From contig NC_132926.1 of the NCBI RefSeq assembly GCF_047675955.1, positions 14,079,326 to 14,143,325 on the forward strand: DNA of 64,000 bases. Reading direction: 5' to 3'. Position 1 is the stretch's first letter, and each line of letters opens with the position of its first letter. Shown one piece after another: positions 1-12,140 of this stretch. The notes under the pieces are model-generated. The model had not been told where the DNA came from and ran no database searches. It was given only the letters and a program-made list of their open reading frames with translations. Both the position numbers and the translations under genes were made by a program. This DNA is from Chlorocebus sabaeus. Its lineage: Eukaryota > Chordata > Mammalia > Primates > Cercopithecidae.

Positions 1-189
1 GTATCAGAAACCCACATGCCCAAGAGGCCTACACCTGCATGGCTGAATGACCTTACAGGTCTCTGGGACACAATCATGGGAATTTGGTAATGAAAGGACT
101 TTTAGAAATCATTGTGTCTGGTCATCTCATTATGGAGATGGGGAAACTGACACACAGGGAACAGAAGGGACTTGGCCATGACCATTCAA

Positions 190-360
190 CAACTCGCTCT
201 GCCACCTGCCAGCTCTTGAAACTTGGGCGTATTGGTTAACCTCGCCGTGCCTCAGTTTCCTCCTCTGTAAAATGGGGATAACAATCGTCCCCACCTCACA
301 GCGCTGTGGGGAGGTTTATAGGATGATGTGTGTACAGCACTGGGCATTATGTCTGGCATA
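190..360 (+). mobile_element. MIR SINE
   Basis: Carries the MIR core (GCCTCAGTTTCCTCCTCTGT, AAAATGGGGATAA) preceded by a tRNA-related part and followed by the 3' part with CAGCACTGGGCAT. Confidence 0.85.
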
Positions 361-1057
361 TTGAAAGCAGCAGACATGTGTTAGCTTTGGAATTGTCAGA
401 CCACTCAGGAACTTTTCCACCAGAAGAGAAACCCCTTTCTTCTCAGGCCCTCAAGCAAAGATCCCAGGCTGCAGTGTGGGGGCTGGATACCCCGGCCCCA
501 CCCCAATCAAATTCCTTCTGGGGAACCTTCAGGATGGCTCTGCTAGGGCCCTTTCCTAGGCTGATAATTTCTTTCTTTGTATTTCTCCAGTGGACCCTGC
601 CTGGACAACTACTTCTTGATCCTTTCCGGATGGCATCTTTGTATTTCCTCATTGGAGAGGTCCTTGTTTGTGATGGCCGCACCCCCAGCGGGCAAATGTC
701 TGTGGCTCTCCTCTGGCTTGTCTGAGGTCGAGGTGGGATAAAGGGAGGCCTGTGCTCACAGCCAAGCTTCTACCCCACCCCGGAACTTCTTGAGAGGTAT
801 GCTTCAGGGAGAGGGACAATGATGTGTGGCCCTTCCCTCTGCCAGCAGCTCTTCCCATCCGGCTGTGGATTAAAGGAGCCTGGGTCACTGCCCAGGCAGA
901 ATAAAGCCTGCAAACATCCTGGGGATATGCTCCTCCTTGGCAGGAAAACAGTAGAGAGGGTGAGGGTGAGTGCTTGGGTCTCCCTGGGTTTCACCCTACC
1001 TGAGCCTGTGCACACACCTGTGCACATGCATCACAGTCATGTCCCCCGAGCTCAGGA
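361..1057. other. Unique intronic sequence
   Basis: No repeat family, coding frame or strong regulatory motif recognised. Confidence 0.5.
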
Positions 1058-1256
1058 ACCAGCTCTGCCACTTGCCAGCTGTGTGGCCGGTGCACATCAC
1101 TTCTCTTGGCCACGTTCAGGAAAAGGTGTACATCACATCCCCTAACCTGTCAAATGGGGCTGCCATTAACACCCATCTGGGGAATAAAGGAGCTCAAGTA
1201 TGCCCGGTGTTTGCACAGTGCTTGGATACAGTAGGTGCTCAATACTCAGTTATCAT
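1058..1256 (+). mobile_element. MIR SINE
   Basis: Near full-length diverged MIR: CTCTGCCACTTGCCAGCTGT, CTGTCAAATGGGG, then TGCACAGTGCTTGG and GTAGGTGCTCAAT in order. Confidence 0.85.
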
Positions 1257-3114
1257 AGCAGATATTCTAATTACACTGCCATCTCCTGAGCAAGACTCCT
1301 CTGACTCTTCCAACAGGGCAGATAGATCCCAGCTTGATAAGCCCACGGCCCATCTGCTTCTCCTTCTCAACTCTTCACGATGACTTACATTCTTTCTCTG
1401 GAGATGGCGACCTCTGCAAGGGCAGCGATCAGGACTGTTTAGAGCACTGCAGTATCCCCAGTGGACAGAATCATTCTTGATACATAATCATAAATATATA
1501 GGGATTTCTTTTTTGGACTGACCTTGCTTGACAATGACTCTGTAAAAGAAAAGAGGCCTCCAATTTCACTCAGGCTAATAAATGAAATAGATCGTCACAT
1601 AGATTGCTCTTCACCTTCTCCAGGGCCCTCCCTTACACCAAGGGGGAGGGTACAAGAGGGAACCCAGGGGCTGTGCCCAGATGAAGCCACGAGCTGACGG
1701 AATGACAGAAACAGGGTTTCAGTTCTGCCTTAGCAGGAGACCCACAAACACATCTTAACAGAGTGAGCACGGACTTCACATGACCTTTTCTTCAATATCA
1801 GCATCTCCACAAAAGGTCTAAAGAATCAGTCAGGATTAGGGCACAGAATTCCAAATTCCCTCTCCAGGCAATGCCAGGGTGATCAATTGAAGGTGAATCA
1901 GAAGTAGGGAACAGACCCTTGCGAGCCTGGTGGGCTGAATAAGCAGTATCCCTGGAACTGCCTCCTTCCCGAGGTCTGCCCTGGAGGGCACATGACTGAT
2001 AGTAGTTAACACAAGAATTCAGGGCGTCCCAGGCCCCAGGACACAGCACCCATCTACAGTCAGTGTAACTGAACTGGAGAGATGCTGGCTTTGGCCTCTG
2101 AGGAGGACCCTTGTCACTCAGTGGGTTGGGGGCACTGCCAACGCCTGGGGGTGACATCCAAGGACCCTATTAGGAAGGTGGGGAGCAGCCCAGAGCGCGA
2201 GCCCAGTGTCACAGACCCACAATGATCCAGGAACCATCTAGGGAAACAATGCCTGCAGAAAACAGCAGTTGCAGGTGTATTTCCTGCCCTGCTCAGCTCC
2301 TCCTGCCCTGCATAAGCAAGACCCTAAGACCCTCAAGAGACCCTCAGAAAGTCTGTCCAGTGCCCCAACATCAGAATGAAGGCATCTGGGGAACAGGTCA
2401 AAACACAGTGCCTGATACTAACCAAATAGCTCCTCCTCTAATTGCTTTACATGGAACCAAACATCCATTGTCACATTAAAAAATAAGACATGTCTGTCAA
2501 TCATTTCTAAGCCACCACCAACTTACGGAACAACTTCACTCAGAGCATACCAAGCATGGGCCCTGGGAGGTCCCAGCTTTTACTTTTTAACTAATTCTAA
2601 CTAGTCACACAGGTTTCTCAACAATGGCTCACCTGAATTCCTCTGCTCCTAGCCAAACAGGAGGTATTCAAATGAGTCTTGTATTCTGCATGCACTTATT
2701 TTCTCAACAAGCATTTCAGGCACGCCTACTAAGGGCACTGGTGTGTGCTAAGTATCTCGTATCTCCTTACAGTGTTTGTACCTGCAAAACACCAATTTTC
2801 AGCCTAACTTCAGACCTGCTGAGATCAGTCTGCAAGAACCTGTCCTCCTCAAACCCTTCTCTTCCTTCCTTTTGACATCAGACTTAAGGCACCCAATTAA
2901 TCTCAGTGGGCTTCAGGTGGAGGGAGAGCCAGGGCTGGGCATCCCAACCCCAAGAGCGTTAACTGGGGGTGCTTCCTGGGCCATCTGATTCTGTTATGAA
3001 ATGGGGTCAGTTCTTTCTCCCTGCCCATGTGGTGTTGGACAGAACCTCTCTCACCACACAGAGTCCCTGCAGGCTGGCATTGGAGAAGACCGAGACTCCA
3101 ATAATTTATCTTAT
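1257..3114. other. Unique intronic sequence
   Basis: About 1.9 kb without a recognisable repeat or gene. The open frames here are short, overlap on both strands and have no family features. Confidence 0.45.
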
Positions 3115-3195
3115 CAAGGGTCACACAGATTGTACAAGTAGAAGCTGGGATTCTAACCCAGCCACTCTGACTCCACAGCCTGCTCTCTTAATCAG
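3115..3195 (-). mobile_element. MIR fragment
   Basis: Reverse MIR tRNA-related half: GGGTCACACAGATTG, then a diverged ACCCAGCCACTCTGACTCC and CTCTTAATC. Confidence 0.7.
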
Positions 3196-3377
3196 GGGAA
3201 AGTCAATGACTGGATATGTATCTTGATTCCTGCACTTAGATGATTACTTAGAGAAACAAGAGTCATCAAAATATAAAAACTATGAGTTGTGTTAAAAAAT
3301 TAACCCATGAATTGAGTACTTAATAAAATCAGTACCTATACAAATACTGCTCCCCACTTAACATTAGTGTCTAGCCC

Positions 3378-3536
3378 ATGCCATCAGTATTTCCTGTCAA
3401 CATCTTTATGGGTCTGCTGGATGTCTTAGCATCTGACAAAGCAATGCAAGTACAATCCAAGTCAACTGCAAGGGAAATCACGAATATTCTAAAAGAGGCA
3501 GGATTTCATGAAGTTTGTGAATGTCATGTTGAATAA
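3378..3536 (+). other. Unrecognised 52-codon open frame
   Basis: ATG at 3378 to TAA at 3534-3536, outside any recognised repeat. The predicted peptide is non-repetitive, with a hydrophobic start (PVNIFMGLLDVLA) then a helical-looking stretch ending ILKEAGFHEV. No family assigned; no splice evidence. Chance is quite possible at this length. Confidence 0.15.
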
Positions 3537-3647
3537 CTACTCAATCACACCCAAGGAGTGGTTGAGTTACTCAGGTAACAACTGAAAAGGAGAAAATCCA
3601 TTAAGATAAAGAAGAAACAACAGGGCCTTTAAAAAGGAAGGATTTCA

Positions 3648-3931
3648 GGCTGGGTGTGGTGGCTCACGCCTGTAATCCCAGCACTTTGGGAGGTGAGGAT
3701 CACTAGAGGTCAGGAGTTTGAAACCAGCTTGGCCAACATGGCAAAACACTGTCTCTACTAAAAATACAAAAAGTATCCAGACATGGTGGTACATGCCTGT
3801 AATACCAGCTACTTGGGAGGCAGGAGAACAGCTTGAACCCAGGAGGTGGAGACTGCAGTGAGCCAAGATTGTACCACTGCCCTCCAGCCTGGGCAACAGA
3901 GTAAAACTCTAAAAACAAAATAATAAAAGAG
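3648..3931 (+). mobile_element. AluS
   Basis: Both arms and an A-rich tail are present, with a short deletion in the left arm. Flanked by the target-site duplication GAAGGATTTCA at 3637-3647 and 3932-3942. Confidence 0.95.
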
Positions 3932-3942
3932 AAGGATTTCAG

Positions 3943-4514
3943 TGATACCAATGGGTTAAACAAGGCCATTAGGAAAACTGATAAAGCCTTCAATATTTTG
4001 CAAAAATGACCTTCCTTATGAGCCTGGTGGGAAAGTCAAACAAGAGAAAAATGTCCTTTTCTGCAATGGCTCATTGTATCCAAATAATTACACAAAAAAT
4101 AAATCAATGCTTTGTTAAAACTAAGAACTGGGGCATGGTTGCAGTACGTTGTTAAATACAGTATAAATATACTTTTAAATTTTTAGTTTTGTTTCTCAAA
4201 ATAAAGGCCTGATCAAATCTTTTCCCCCCAATATTTACTATAAATGTTTGACTTCTATTTTAAGTCATTTCTCTTCTAAATAAAACCTCTCCTTGGAATA
4301 TGAACCCCCTGCACTGCTTTGTCAAGCAGCCCCTGCTTCCTGCTGTGACAGACACATTGCTAAGGCTTGAGCAAGAGCACCTGCTTCAGAGATGCTCAGA
4401 GTTTCTTCCCCTCGCAGAACTTTCCCGTTTACCGTTTCATCTGATGTCTTCAAGAACTCCATGAGTTAGTTCAGGAACCTGTGTACTATTATCCCACACA
4501 TGCACATCTACTTT
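3943..4514. other. AT-rich unique sequence
   Basis: No repeat or gene recognised. Confidence 0.4.
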
Positions 4515-4690
4515 GTAGCTTACAAAGCTCTTATCACATCTGCTATCTCATCTTGACCCACAGGACAATTCTGGAGAAGAGTAACACTCACATTCTACAG
4601 ATGAGAAAACTGAGGCTGAAATGTAAACAATGTGCCCAAGACCCCATAACTCACTGTTGGAAGCTTTAGGATTAGAAGCCAGGTTTTCAC
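4515..4690 (-). mobile_element. MIR SINE
   Basis: Reverse MIR core (CTACAGATGAGAAAACTGAG) followed by GTGCCCAAGACCCCATAACT. Confidence 0.75.
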
Positions 4691-5200
4691 CACTTATTCT
4701 TTCCTGTGGGCTACCCAGCTCTCTCAAGCACAGGAAAGACAAATGAAAGTTCTGCAGGCTAGGAATCATTTTTTCAGGCCAGTGAATTCTTTTTAGAAGC
4801 TATCTGCAAGGCTGCCTTAAAACATTCAAACATATCTCCTTTTGCAGAAACAGTCCAAGGTATATAAGAAAAACAGCGACAATCAATACATTTCCATTGC
4901 CCCTTTATGACTGTTCTAGGTGGAAAATAAGGATCAGAAGAGTTCCATTCCAAATGCTCAGAATGGATACGCCTTGTAAGCTGCTGTTTGGGTGAGCTGC
5001 ATGATAGCTTGTCAGCTACAGTGGTTTAGATGCAGCAGTGTTCTCCAATGCGTAACTGAGCCAAGGGGGAAGCACATGAATTATTAAGAAATGTCATCAG
5101 TGGAAGACTGAGTGGAGGTATGGTGGGGGAGATATCTGAGAGCCCTGAACCCCTGAAGACTAGGAAAAAACATAAACAGCCCAGAAGCAAAAGTTCAACT

Positions 5201-5489
5201 CTTTTTTTTTTTTTGAGACAGAGTCTTGCTATGTCGCCCAGGCTGCAGTGGCACCATCTCAGCTCGCTGCAACCTCCGCCTCCTGAGTTCAAGTGATTCT
5301 CCTGCCTCAGCCTCCCAAGTAGCTGTGATTACAGGCACACGTCACCACGCCCAGGTAATTTTTGTATTTTTAGTAGAGATGGGGTTTCACCATGTTGGTC
5401 AGGATGGTCTTGAACTCTTGACCTCGTGATCCACCCACCTTGGCCTCCCAAAGTGCTGGGATTACAGGTGTGAGCCACCGCACCCGGAC
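5201..5489 (-). mobile_element. AluS
   Basis: Complete reverse Alu beginning with poly-T and ending GCCACCGCACCCGG. Confidence 0.95.
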
Positions 5490-5589
5490 TCTACTCTTAA
5501 TATATATGTCAGCCCCTCCTTTGCAACCAGCTCTGTGTGCTGCTGCTGATAAGCAGCATGTGGTGGAGGCAAGGGATGTCCCAGAGTCC

Positions 5590-5760
5590 AGCCAACCTGA
5601 GCTCTGTGATCTTGGGCAAATTATTTCCCTTCTTTGAGTGTCAGTTTTCTTCATCTATAAAATGCGGTCATCATTTTCACTTGTCCTGAAAAGTATACGA
5701 GATAATGTAGAGTTAGCATGGTGCCTGCCGCACAGTAAACACTCAGAAAGTTGAAGCTAT
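5590..5760 (+). mobile_element. MIR SINE
   Basis: GATCTTGGGCAAATTATTTC, then TCAGTTTTCTTCATCTATAA and GTGCCTGCCGCACAGTAAAC in MIR order. Confidence 0.8.
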
Positions 5761-7679
5761 CATGAATAAATTCAAATGCAGGGCACATGAAAGCACCTAA
5801 TGAACGTTCGGTCCCGTCACCAAGAAAGTATTTCTGTATCTCCCAGCACAGTGAACTTTATGACCTTCAAAACCATGATTGCATGGTCTGTGCAAATGTG
5901 AAAGGCAAGTACAGTTGAGAAAATTGGGAGGTCCATCTGTGCAATGAAAATGCATCCAACCCCCCCCCCCCCCACCAGGCTCTTAGGGCTGGATGGTGGT
6001 CATAAAACAAGAACGCCAAGGCTCTCCGAGCCCAATCCTTCCTTGGAACATAGAAATTGGAAGGAATTGTTTAACACTGGAATTGGAAACACCCTTTGCT
6101 CCCTGCCTAGTGCCAGATACTTGGTGGTGGGCACTTGGATAAACCCTACTGCCCAGAGTGTGGAAAAGCTTGAGGGGCCCCCACTGTGCTCTCAATCCAT
6201 CCACAGTATGGTCTGTTCTCTGCAGCGCTTGCATCCTCCGGTTCTTTGCTCAAGACTTCCCGGTGGCTACCAGTCGTTCATGGGTTTCCTTAGCTGGGTC
6301 TTCAGGGCTCTTCATCTACCCTTTGGGAGTTCTTACCCTTTCCATGAACCCCCTCCTCCACACAGTGTGGTATAGTCCCTGCATACCTTCCCACCTCAAT
6401 GTCTTAGGGAGTCATTCACGACTCTTCAAACCATCCCCCACCACATCTGTTTCTGCCTTTCTAGATCCTATAAAGCCTACAGGGCCATGAAGTCCACAGA
6501 AATCCGGTCAGCATGAATTCAACCTCATGTCTAACGTTACTGCTTTAAACTTCTATGCATGCATCACTGGCTGAACTGTGAGCTCCCGGGAGGCAGGGAA
6601 TGGGAATGTGCACAGACTTGTGGGTGTGCATTCTCCCGCAGTACCTAACACTGCCACTTGGATCCAGCCAAGTGCCTGCCTTCCTAGAGACTGGCAGCCT
6701 AATTTTTGCTCAATAGCCTCAGCTTCCATGGTCCCTCCCCTGTTCAACTCCATCAGCTCTGCCAGTTCCTAGAACCTATTACCCTGATCTTTATGTTTTC
6801 CCTCTCCCTTCCTCTGCTCCAAACAATTCAGAATAAAACCAGGCCAGTTGGAGGTAAGCTGTGCCAAATACTCCCTGCATCTGAAATTGTTTCAGTAAGT
6901 CCCCCCAGTGCTCCCCATTCACTTCCAATGAAACTTCCCCATGCCTAAGGTGCCAATTTCAGTGCCTGAAGATGCCCTTGGAACCAGTGCTCTGGACATG
7001 GAAGCTCTTTCCTCCCATTACACATGCTGGTGTCTGACACAGGCTGCAGGCTTCACTCTGGGCACTGAAGCCCACTGGCTAGGGGAAGGAAGGAGCAGCA
7101 CAGCTCTAATTGTGTGGAGTGATCATAATTAGCTACCAATGCCACCTGGGGAAATGGGGTGGCCACAAAAGCAGGCATCAAGAGGTAACAGAACTTTCTT
7201 CCATTATCTGTGGGTGAATCACCAGGTCCTTTTCATGGTTCACTTAAGGGGCCAGGGAAGGACCAGCATCTGAACACCTGGCAGGTCTGTATCTGGTGAC
7301 CCAGGCCTTACTTTTTCCAAAATCTTTTCTTTTTTTTTTTAAATCAGCAAATGACACCTGCACCACTTTGAAGAGGAATGATATTCTCCCGCATTTGAAA
7401 GGCCAGCTACCTAGAGGAGAGGAGATGAAAAATGCCATCCTGGGTTTAGATCTAAAGCACATCAGCCTTTTGATGTTGAAAATGAGAGGCAGGGATGGGA
7501 ATTTGGGTCTCTCAGACTGGGACATCAGTGATCTCTGACAGCAAGATGTGTTCCTGCCTGCTGCTTGGGCTGGAGAGATTTTTCTCAATTAGCAGTGTCC
7601 CTAGGACCCATTATCCATGGAGCCTTGTGAGTAATTGCTGAGTAAACGCTTGACTTCAGAAGCCTGCATACTCTACTGG
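5761..7679. other. Mostly unique intronic sequence with a C14 tract
   Basis: A run of 14 C lies at 5960-5973. A faint L2-like 3' end may lie at 6565-6660 (GAACTGTGAGCTCCCGGGAG). Nothing else recognised. Confidence 0.4.
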
Positions 7680-8015
7680 CCCTACCCTCAAGTCTTGCAC
7701 CCTTGAAAGCTGCTGCTTTCCTCCATCTCTGCCTGGTTAGCACTTATGTGTCCTACAGATCTCAGAGCAAGCACCTCCTCTCCAGGGAAGCTTTCCTTCC
7801 CTGGCCACTGTGATGATGACAAGTCCCAGGGCCCACTGGTCTACCTGCCAGGACCTTGCAACTCTCGACTGTAATCCTTAACACAGCTGTCACAGTGATT
7901 ATTTCCCATGTCTTCGATTATTGCACCATGGTCTTCCTGTAAGTTTCACAAGGACAGGGACACGTCTGCTTTGCTCTCCCCGGTCTCTCTGGCTCCTGGC
8001 ACAGTAGCTGCTATA
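7680..8015 (+). mobile_element. L2 LINE 3' end
   Basis: Diverged L2 3' region: TCCAGGGAAGCTTTCCTTCC, then AAGGACAGGGACACGTCTGC and TGGCACAGTAG in consensus order. Confidence 0.65.
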
Positions 8016-8034
8016 AGGAAGTGTTCAGGAGAGG

Positions 8035-8190
8035 TACTGATGAACAGCACAGACTTTGGAGGCAGACTACCTGAGTTCTAATTATGACTCTGTTACTTAT
8101 TTGCTGTGTGCCCCAGGCAAATAACTTAATCTTTCTGTGCCTCAATGTCCTTATTTGTAAAACAAGGAGAAAAATAGTCCCTACCAGATC
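8035..8190 (+). mobile_element. MIR SINE
   Basis: GACTTTGGAGGCAGACTACC, TTTGCTGTGTGCCCCAGGCA, CTCAATGTCCTTATTTGTAA in MIR order. Confidence 0.85.
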
Positions 8191-8194
8191 TCCA

Positions 8195-8690
8195 AAAGAA
8201 AGAAAAATGTATGTACATGCAAAAGTTTATACGTGAATGTTCATAGCAGCATTAATTCATAATAACCAAAAAGTGAGAATAACCCAAATATCCACAAACT
8301 GATGAATGGATAAACAAAATGTGGCATATCCATACAATGGAATATTATTTGGCAATGAAAAGCAATGAAGTTCTGCTACATGCCTCAACATGGATGACAG
8401 CTGAAAACATCATGCTAACTGAAAGAAGCCAGACACAGAAGGTCACGTATTGTATGACTCCGTTTATATGAAATGTCCAGGATAGGCACAGTTATAGAGG
8501 CAGAAAGTAGATTAGTGGTTGTCTAGGGCTGGGGGGAAGTGAAGATTGGGGGATGACTGCTAAGGGGTGCAGAGTTTTGTGTGGGGAGGTGATGAAAATA
8601 TTGTAAAAGTGATTGTGGTGATGGTTGCACAACTCTGAATATACCAAGAGCCACTTAATTCTAAGCTTCAAATGGGTGAATTGTAATAGC
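8195..8690 (+). mobile_element. L1M 3' UTR
   Basis: Shows the old L1 3' end: GTTCATAGCAGCATTAATTC, ATGGATAAACAAAATGTGGC, TACAATGGAATATTATTTGG, GTGGTGATGGTTGCACAACT. An Alu abuts its end. Confidence 0.85.
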
Positions 8691-8967
8691 AGCACTTTGG
8701 GAGGCTGATGTGGGTGGATCACCTGAGGTCAGGAGTTCAAGACCAGCCTGGCCAACGTGATGAAACTCCATCGCTACTAAAAATACAAAACTTAGCCAGG
8801 CATGGTGGCACATGCCTGGAATCCCAGCTACTTGGGAGGCTGAGGCAGGAGACTTACTTGAACCCAGGAGGCAGAGGTTGCAGTGAGCTGAGATTGCGCC
8901 ACTGCACTCCAGCCTTGGCAACAGAGTGAGACTGTCTCGGGAAAAAAAAAAAGAAAGAAAGAAAAAC
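8682..8967 (+). mobile_element. 5'-truncated AluS
   Basis: Starts near Alu position 25-30 (GCAGCACTTTGGGAGGC) and runs to an A-rich tail with AAAG units. Confidence 0.9.
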
Positions 8968-9069
8968 AAAAAGAATGGTATTTGTCTCATACTGTCATTG
9001 TGAGGGTTAAGTTAAACGTCTATTATCTGCCAAGTGTTTGTTACCTAGACTATATAAGCAACTGAATGC

Positions 9070-9255
9070 TCATTAAACCTTGACTATGGGCTGGGTACTC
9101 TGCTAAGTTACAAACAGTACCTTATTTTGACCTCACCGCCCAGGGAAGGAAGTACTGTATTTTTCCCACTTTACAGATGAAGAAACTGAGGCTTACAGAG
9201 GGTAAGTAACTCACCCAAGGTGACAGGGCTAGTAAATGGCAGAACCAGGGAAAGC
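9070..9255 (-). mobile_element. MIR SINE
   Basis: TACAGATGAAGAAACTGAGG, AAGTAACTCACCCAAGGTGA: reverse MIR core and tRNA-related part. Confidence 0.85.
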
Positions 9256-9679
9256 CACCCTTGCCCGAGCCACCACATATAGAACAATGTTCCCCAAACC
9301 CAGAGACCCCTTGACTTGGAGTCAGAACCACTTGGCAAAAGCAAACACGGCATTCTCCTTAACATCAAATGACTGCACTCTTCACAGCCTCAACAGCGCC
9401 TACACTGGCATTCTTTTCCCCAAGGCAACTAGCTAGGGGGAAAGAAGAGCTCCCTCCCTCCCCAGATCCCAGAACCCCACCCTCATCCCTCTGCTTTTAG
9501 AGTCTGATTTCTACCAGGAGCCCAGCTGGAAAAGCTCCTTGTCATGTCATCCCATTTGTCCTTACCCCTGCGGAGGGGCCAACAGCTTCCCTGGGGCCTT
9601 CAGTCCCTACAATAACCAGACACAGACTCCTCTCTCCCCTTAGGGGGAGGAAAGCAAGGGCTTGATGGGTAGAGGGAGC
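9256..9679. other. Unique intronic sequence
   Basis: Nothing recognised. Confidence 0.4.
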
Positions 9680-9805
9680 TGTGTTTGTATCCTGGTTCTG
9701 CTAGTTAATTTCTCTAAGCCTCAGTTTAGTAACTTAAGAAACGAAAGTAATCATATCTTCCTCATCAAGTTTTATAAACGATTAAATGAGCGAATGAATG
9801 GGACG
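9680..9805 (+). mobile_element. MIR fragment
   Basis: TATCCTGGTTCTGCTAGTTA, TCTCTAAGCCTCAGTTTAGT and a GATTAAATGAG motif. Confidence 0.65.
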
Positions 9806-9854
9806 TGCTAAGAAGACTGGAAATAGTCAGGTGCTGGCTGCTAGGGCTACTTGG

Positions 9855-10260
9855 AGGTGACGCAGTGGTCAGAACAAAGGTTTGGGAGCTACTAGATGGA
9901 TGGATCTACATTCCATCCCAGCACTTCCACTTCCAGCTATGTGACTATAGGCAGATCAGTTTAGTTCCTTTAGTCCTAATTCCTCTTCTGCTTAATTAGC
10001 ATAATAATTCCTCAAGTACAGGTGTACTGGGAAGCCCAGCTCATCCGAGACACATAAAGTGCTTAGTACATTGTCCAGGACATTCTAGATGTTCGTTCAT
10101 TCTTTTTTTTTTTTTTAGAGAACGGAGTCTCGCTATATTGCCCAGGCAGGTCTCAAACTCCTGGGCTCAAGCTATCCTCCAGTCTCTGCCTCCTAAGAGC
10201 TGGGATTACAGGCATGAGCCACCACGCCTGACCTAGATGTTCAATAAGCACTTGCTATTA
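9855..10260 (+). mobile_element. MIR interrupted by an Alu monomer
   Basis: MIR 5' part at 9855-10090 and 3' part (GTTCAATAAGCACTTGCTAT) at 10240-10260, split by the element at 10102-10233. TAGATGTTC is repeated at 10086-10094 and 10234-10242 as the target-site duplication. Confidence 0.75.
10102..10233 (-). mobile_element. Free left Alu monomer (FLAM-like)
   Basis: Single-arm reverse Alu: poly-T, GAGTCTCGCTATATTGCCCA, ending GCCACCACGCCTGACC, with no second arm. Confidence 0.85.
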
Positions 10261-10805
10261 TCTTCTGTGATTAGGAGAACTGCTCCTGGGATGTCTCTGC
10301 TAGCGCCCAAGAAGTACCCATCAGGAATTTCAACTCCTCTAGGGTGTGCAATGCCGAGAAATCTTGGAAGATGCACCTGCACCAGCAAAAAGCAGGCCTG
10401 GGTGATGAGTGTACTTAGAAATGACTTATGAGTGACTTAGAAGCCCTCACCTCACAGCTCCCTCAGAAAGAATGTGTTGCATGATGGCACCTTTTATCTT
10501 AATTTTTTTTAGAGGGGGGAAGAAAATAAAGGCTAGAACCTCAAGGTCAGGTTCACTTCCCTGCAGGCTCCTCCTAGGCTGCAGTGAAATTTCAAGAATT
10601 CACCCTCCGGGCCCAGTTTACATTCCCACCCTCTCGGTATCTAGGATACCAGAGGGACCTGTGGCATTCCATCCCACCAATCAGCTTCTTCAGCTGGGTT
10701 CCAAGCCCTCAGGCGCTCGGTCACATCCTCAGCTGCCTCCCTGCTGGAAGTTTGGCCTAACCTTTCTTCTTGGGAGAAGCATTGCTGCTCAGCAGGAGAG
10801 TCATT
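10261..10805. other. Unique intronic sequence
   Basis: Nothing recognised. Confidence 0.4.
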
Positions 10806-11137
10806 GATTCATTCAGTTGCCCAAAATATAAGTTCAGAACTCACTAGAGCCAGGCACTGAGGATACAGTTTTGTGACAAACAGCCAGAGCCCCCTGTCCT
10901 TAAGGAGCTTGCAGTGCAGTGGAGAAAGCAGACACAGAAATAATTTGGACAATTCTACAAAGCAGCAACACACAGGAGCATGAGGCTGTAAATGGGGGTG
11001 GAGTGGGGAGGGTCTGATCTTACTCCTCACGGTTAGAGAAGGCTTCCCGAGTGAGTGTGATTAAACTCAGGGCTGTAGGTGTAAGTAGGTGAAGACAGCA
11101 GGAAAGATAACTCCTGTTAGAGGGGCCAGCATTTGCG

Positions 11138-11426
11138 GCCGGGCACGGTGGCACAACGTCTGTAATCCCAGCACTTTGGGAGGCCGAGGCGGGCGGATCA
11201 CGAGGTCAGGAGATGGAGGCTACCCTGGCGAACACGGTGAAACCCCGTCTCTACTAAAAATACAAAAAATTAGCCGGGCGTGGTGGCGGCGCCTGTAGTC
11301 CCAGCTACTCGGGAGGCTGAGGCAGGAGAATGGCGGGAACCCTAGAGGCGGAGCTTGCAGTGAGCCGAGATCCAGCCACTGCACTCCAGCCTGGGTAGCA
11401 GAGCAAGACTCTGTCTCAAAAAAAAA

Positions 11427-11457
<31 letters not shown>

Positions 11458-11467
11458 CACAAAAACC
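11138..11467 (+). mobile_element. AluY with (AC)n tail
   Basis: Well-preserved young Alu (GATCACGAGGTCAGGAGAT, GCGGAGCTTGCAGTGAGCC). Its 16-bp target-site duplication AGGGGCCAGCATTTGC lies at 11122-11137 and 11468-11483. The tail has evolved into an AC microsatellite at 11443-11460. Confidence 0.96.
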
Positions 11468-11640
11468 AGGGGCCAGCATTTGCAAGTCTCTATAATGCAC
11501 AAGGTTGCAATGTCTCTCAAGACCTGTTGCCAGAGTGCAGTGGGGGTGGGGCAGAGAAATAGGATGGGGCTGGAGAGGCAAAATCAGGGTCAGTCCTACG
11601 TTGTTGAGTGTCCTGTGAGCCACGTTAGGGAGAGAAAAGG

Positions 11641-11951
11641 ATTTTTTTTTTTTTTTTTTTTTTTTTTGAGACAGGGTCTTCCTCTGTCACCTAGGCTGGA
11701 GTGCAGGGGTATCACCATAGCTCACTTCAAGCTTGAACTCCTGGGCTTAAATGGTCCTCCCTCCTCAGCCTCAACAGTAGCTGGGACCACAGGTGTGTAG
11801 CACTATACCTGGCTTGTTTTTTTTTTTTCAGTAAAGATGAGGTCTTGCTATGTTGCCCAGGCTGGTCTCCACCTCCTGGGCTCAAGGGATCCTCCCCGGT
11901 CTTGGCTTCACACAGTGTTGTGATTATACGCATGAGCCCCCTTGCCAGGCC
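11641..11951 (-). mobile_element. AluJ
   Basis: Diverged reverse Alu with an extended T-rich middle linker (about 11815-11830) and old-subfamily bases such as GGTCTTGCTATGTTGCCCAG. Confidence 0.92.
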
Positions 11952-12075
11952 AGGGAAAGTAGACTTTAAGAGCCATGACAGAACATTAAAGTGTTCTTTG
12001 CAAGGAGATGATCAGGCTCTCGTTCTATAAGAATCTTGTAATAAGTTCATCTTGAAGGAGTGGAAGGGGGCTGGT

Positions 12076-12140
12076 AAGGGATAGCAATTTCTTGAGTCCC
12101 CAGCATAGAAGGGATAGCAATTTCTAAGCCCCTAGCATAA
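12076..12140. repeat. Two-copy tandem repeat, about 33 bp
   Basis: Units at 12076-12108 and 12109-12140 both begin AAGGGATAGCAATTTCT and end CCAGCATAG or CCTAGCATAA. About 85 percent identical by eye. Confidence 0.85.

Larger units (their letters stand above)
10806..12050 (-). mobile_element. L2 LINE 3' region split by two Alus
   Basis: L2 pieces at 10806-11121, 11468-11640 and 11952-12050 continue the same reverse L2 3' region: AGCCAGGCACTGAGGATACA, AAGGAGCTTGCAGTGCAGTG, AGAAGGCTTCCCGAGTG, then GCATTTGCAAG and AGAGCCATGACAG. Confidence 0.65.
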
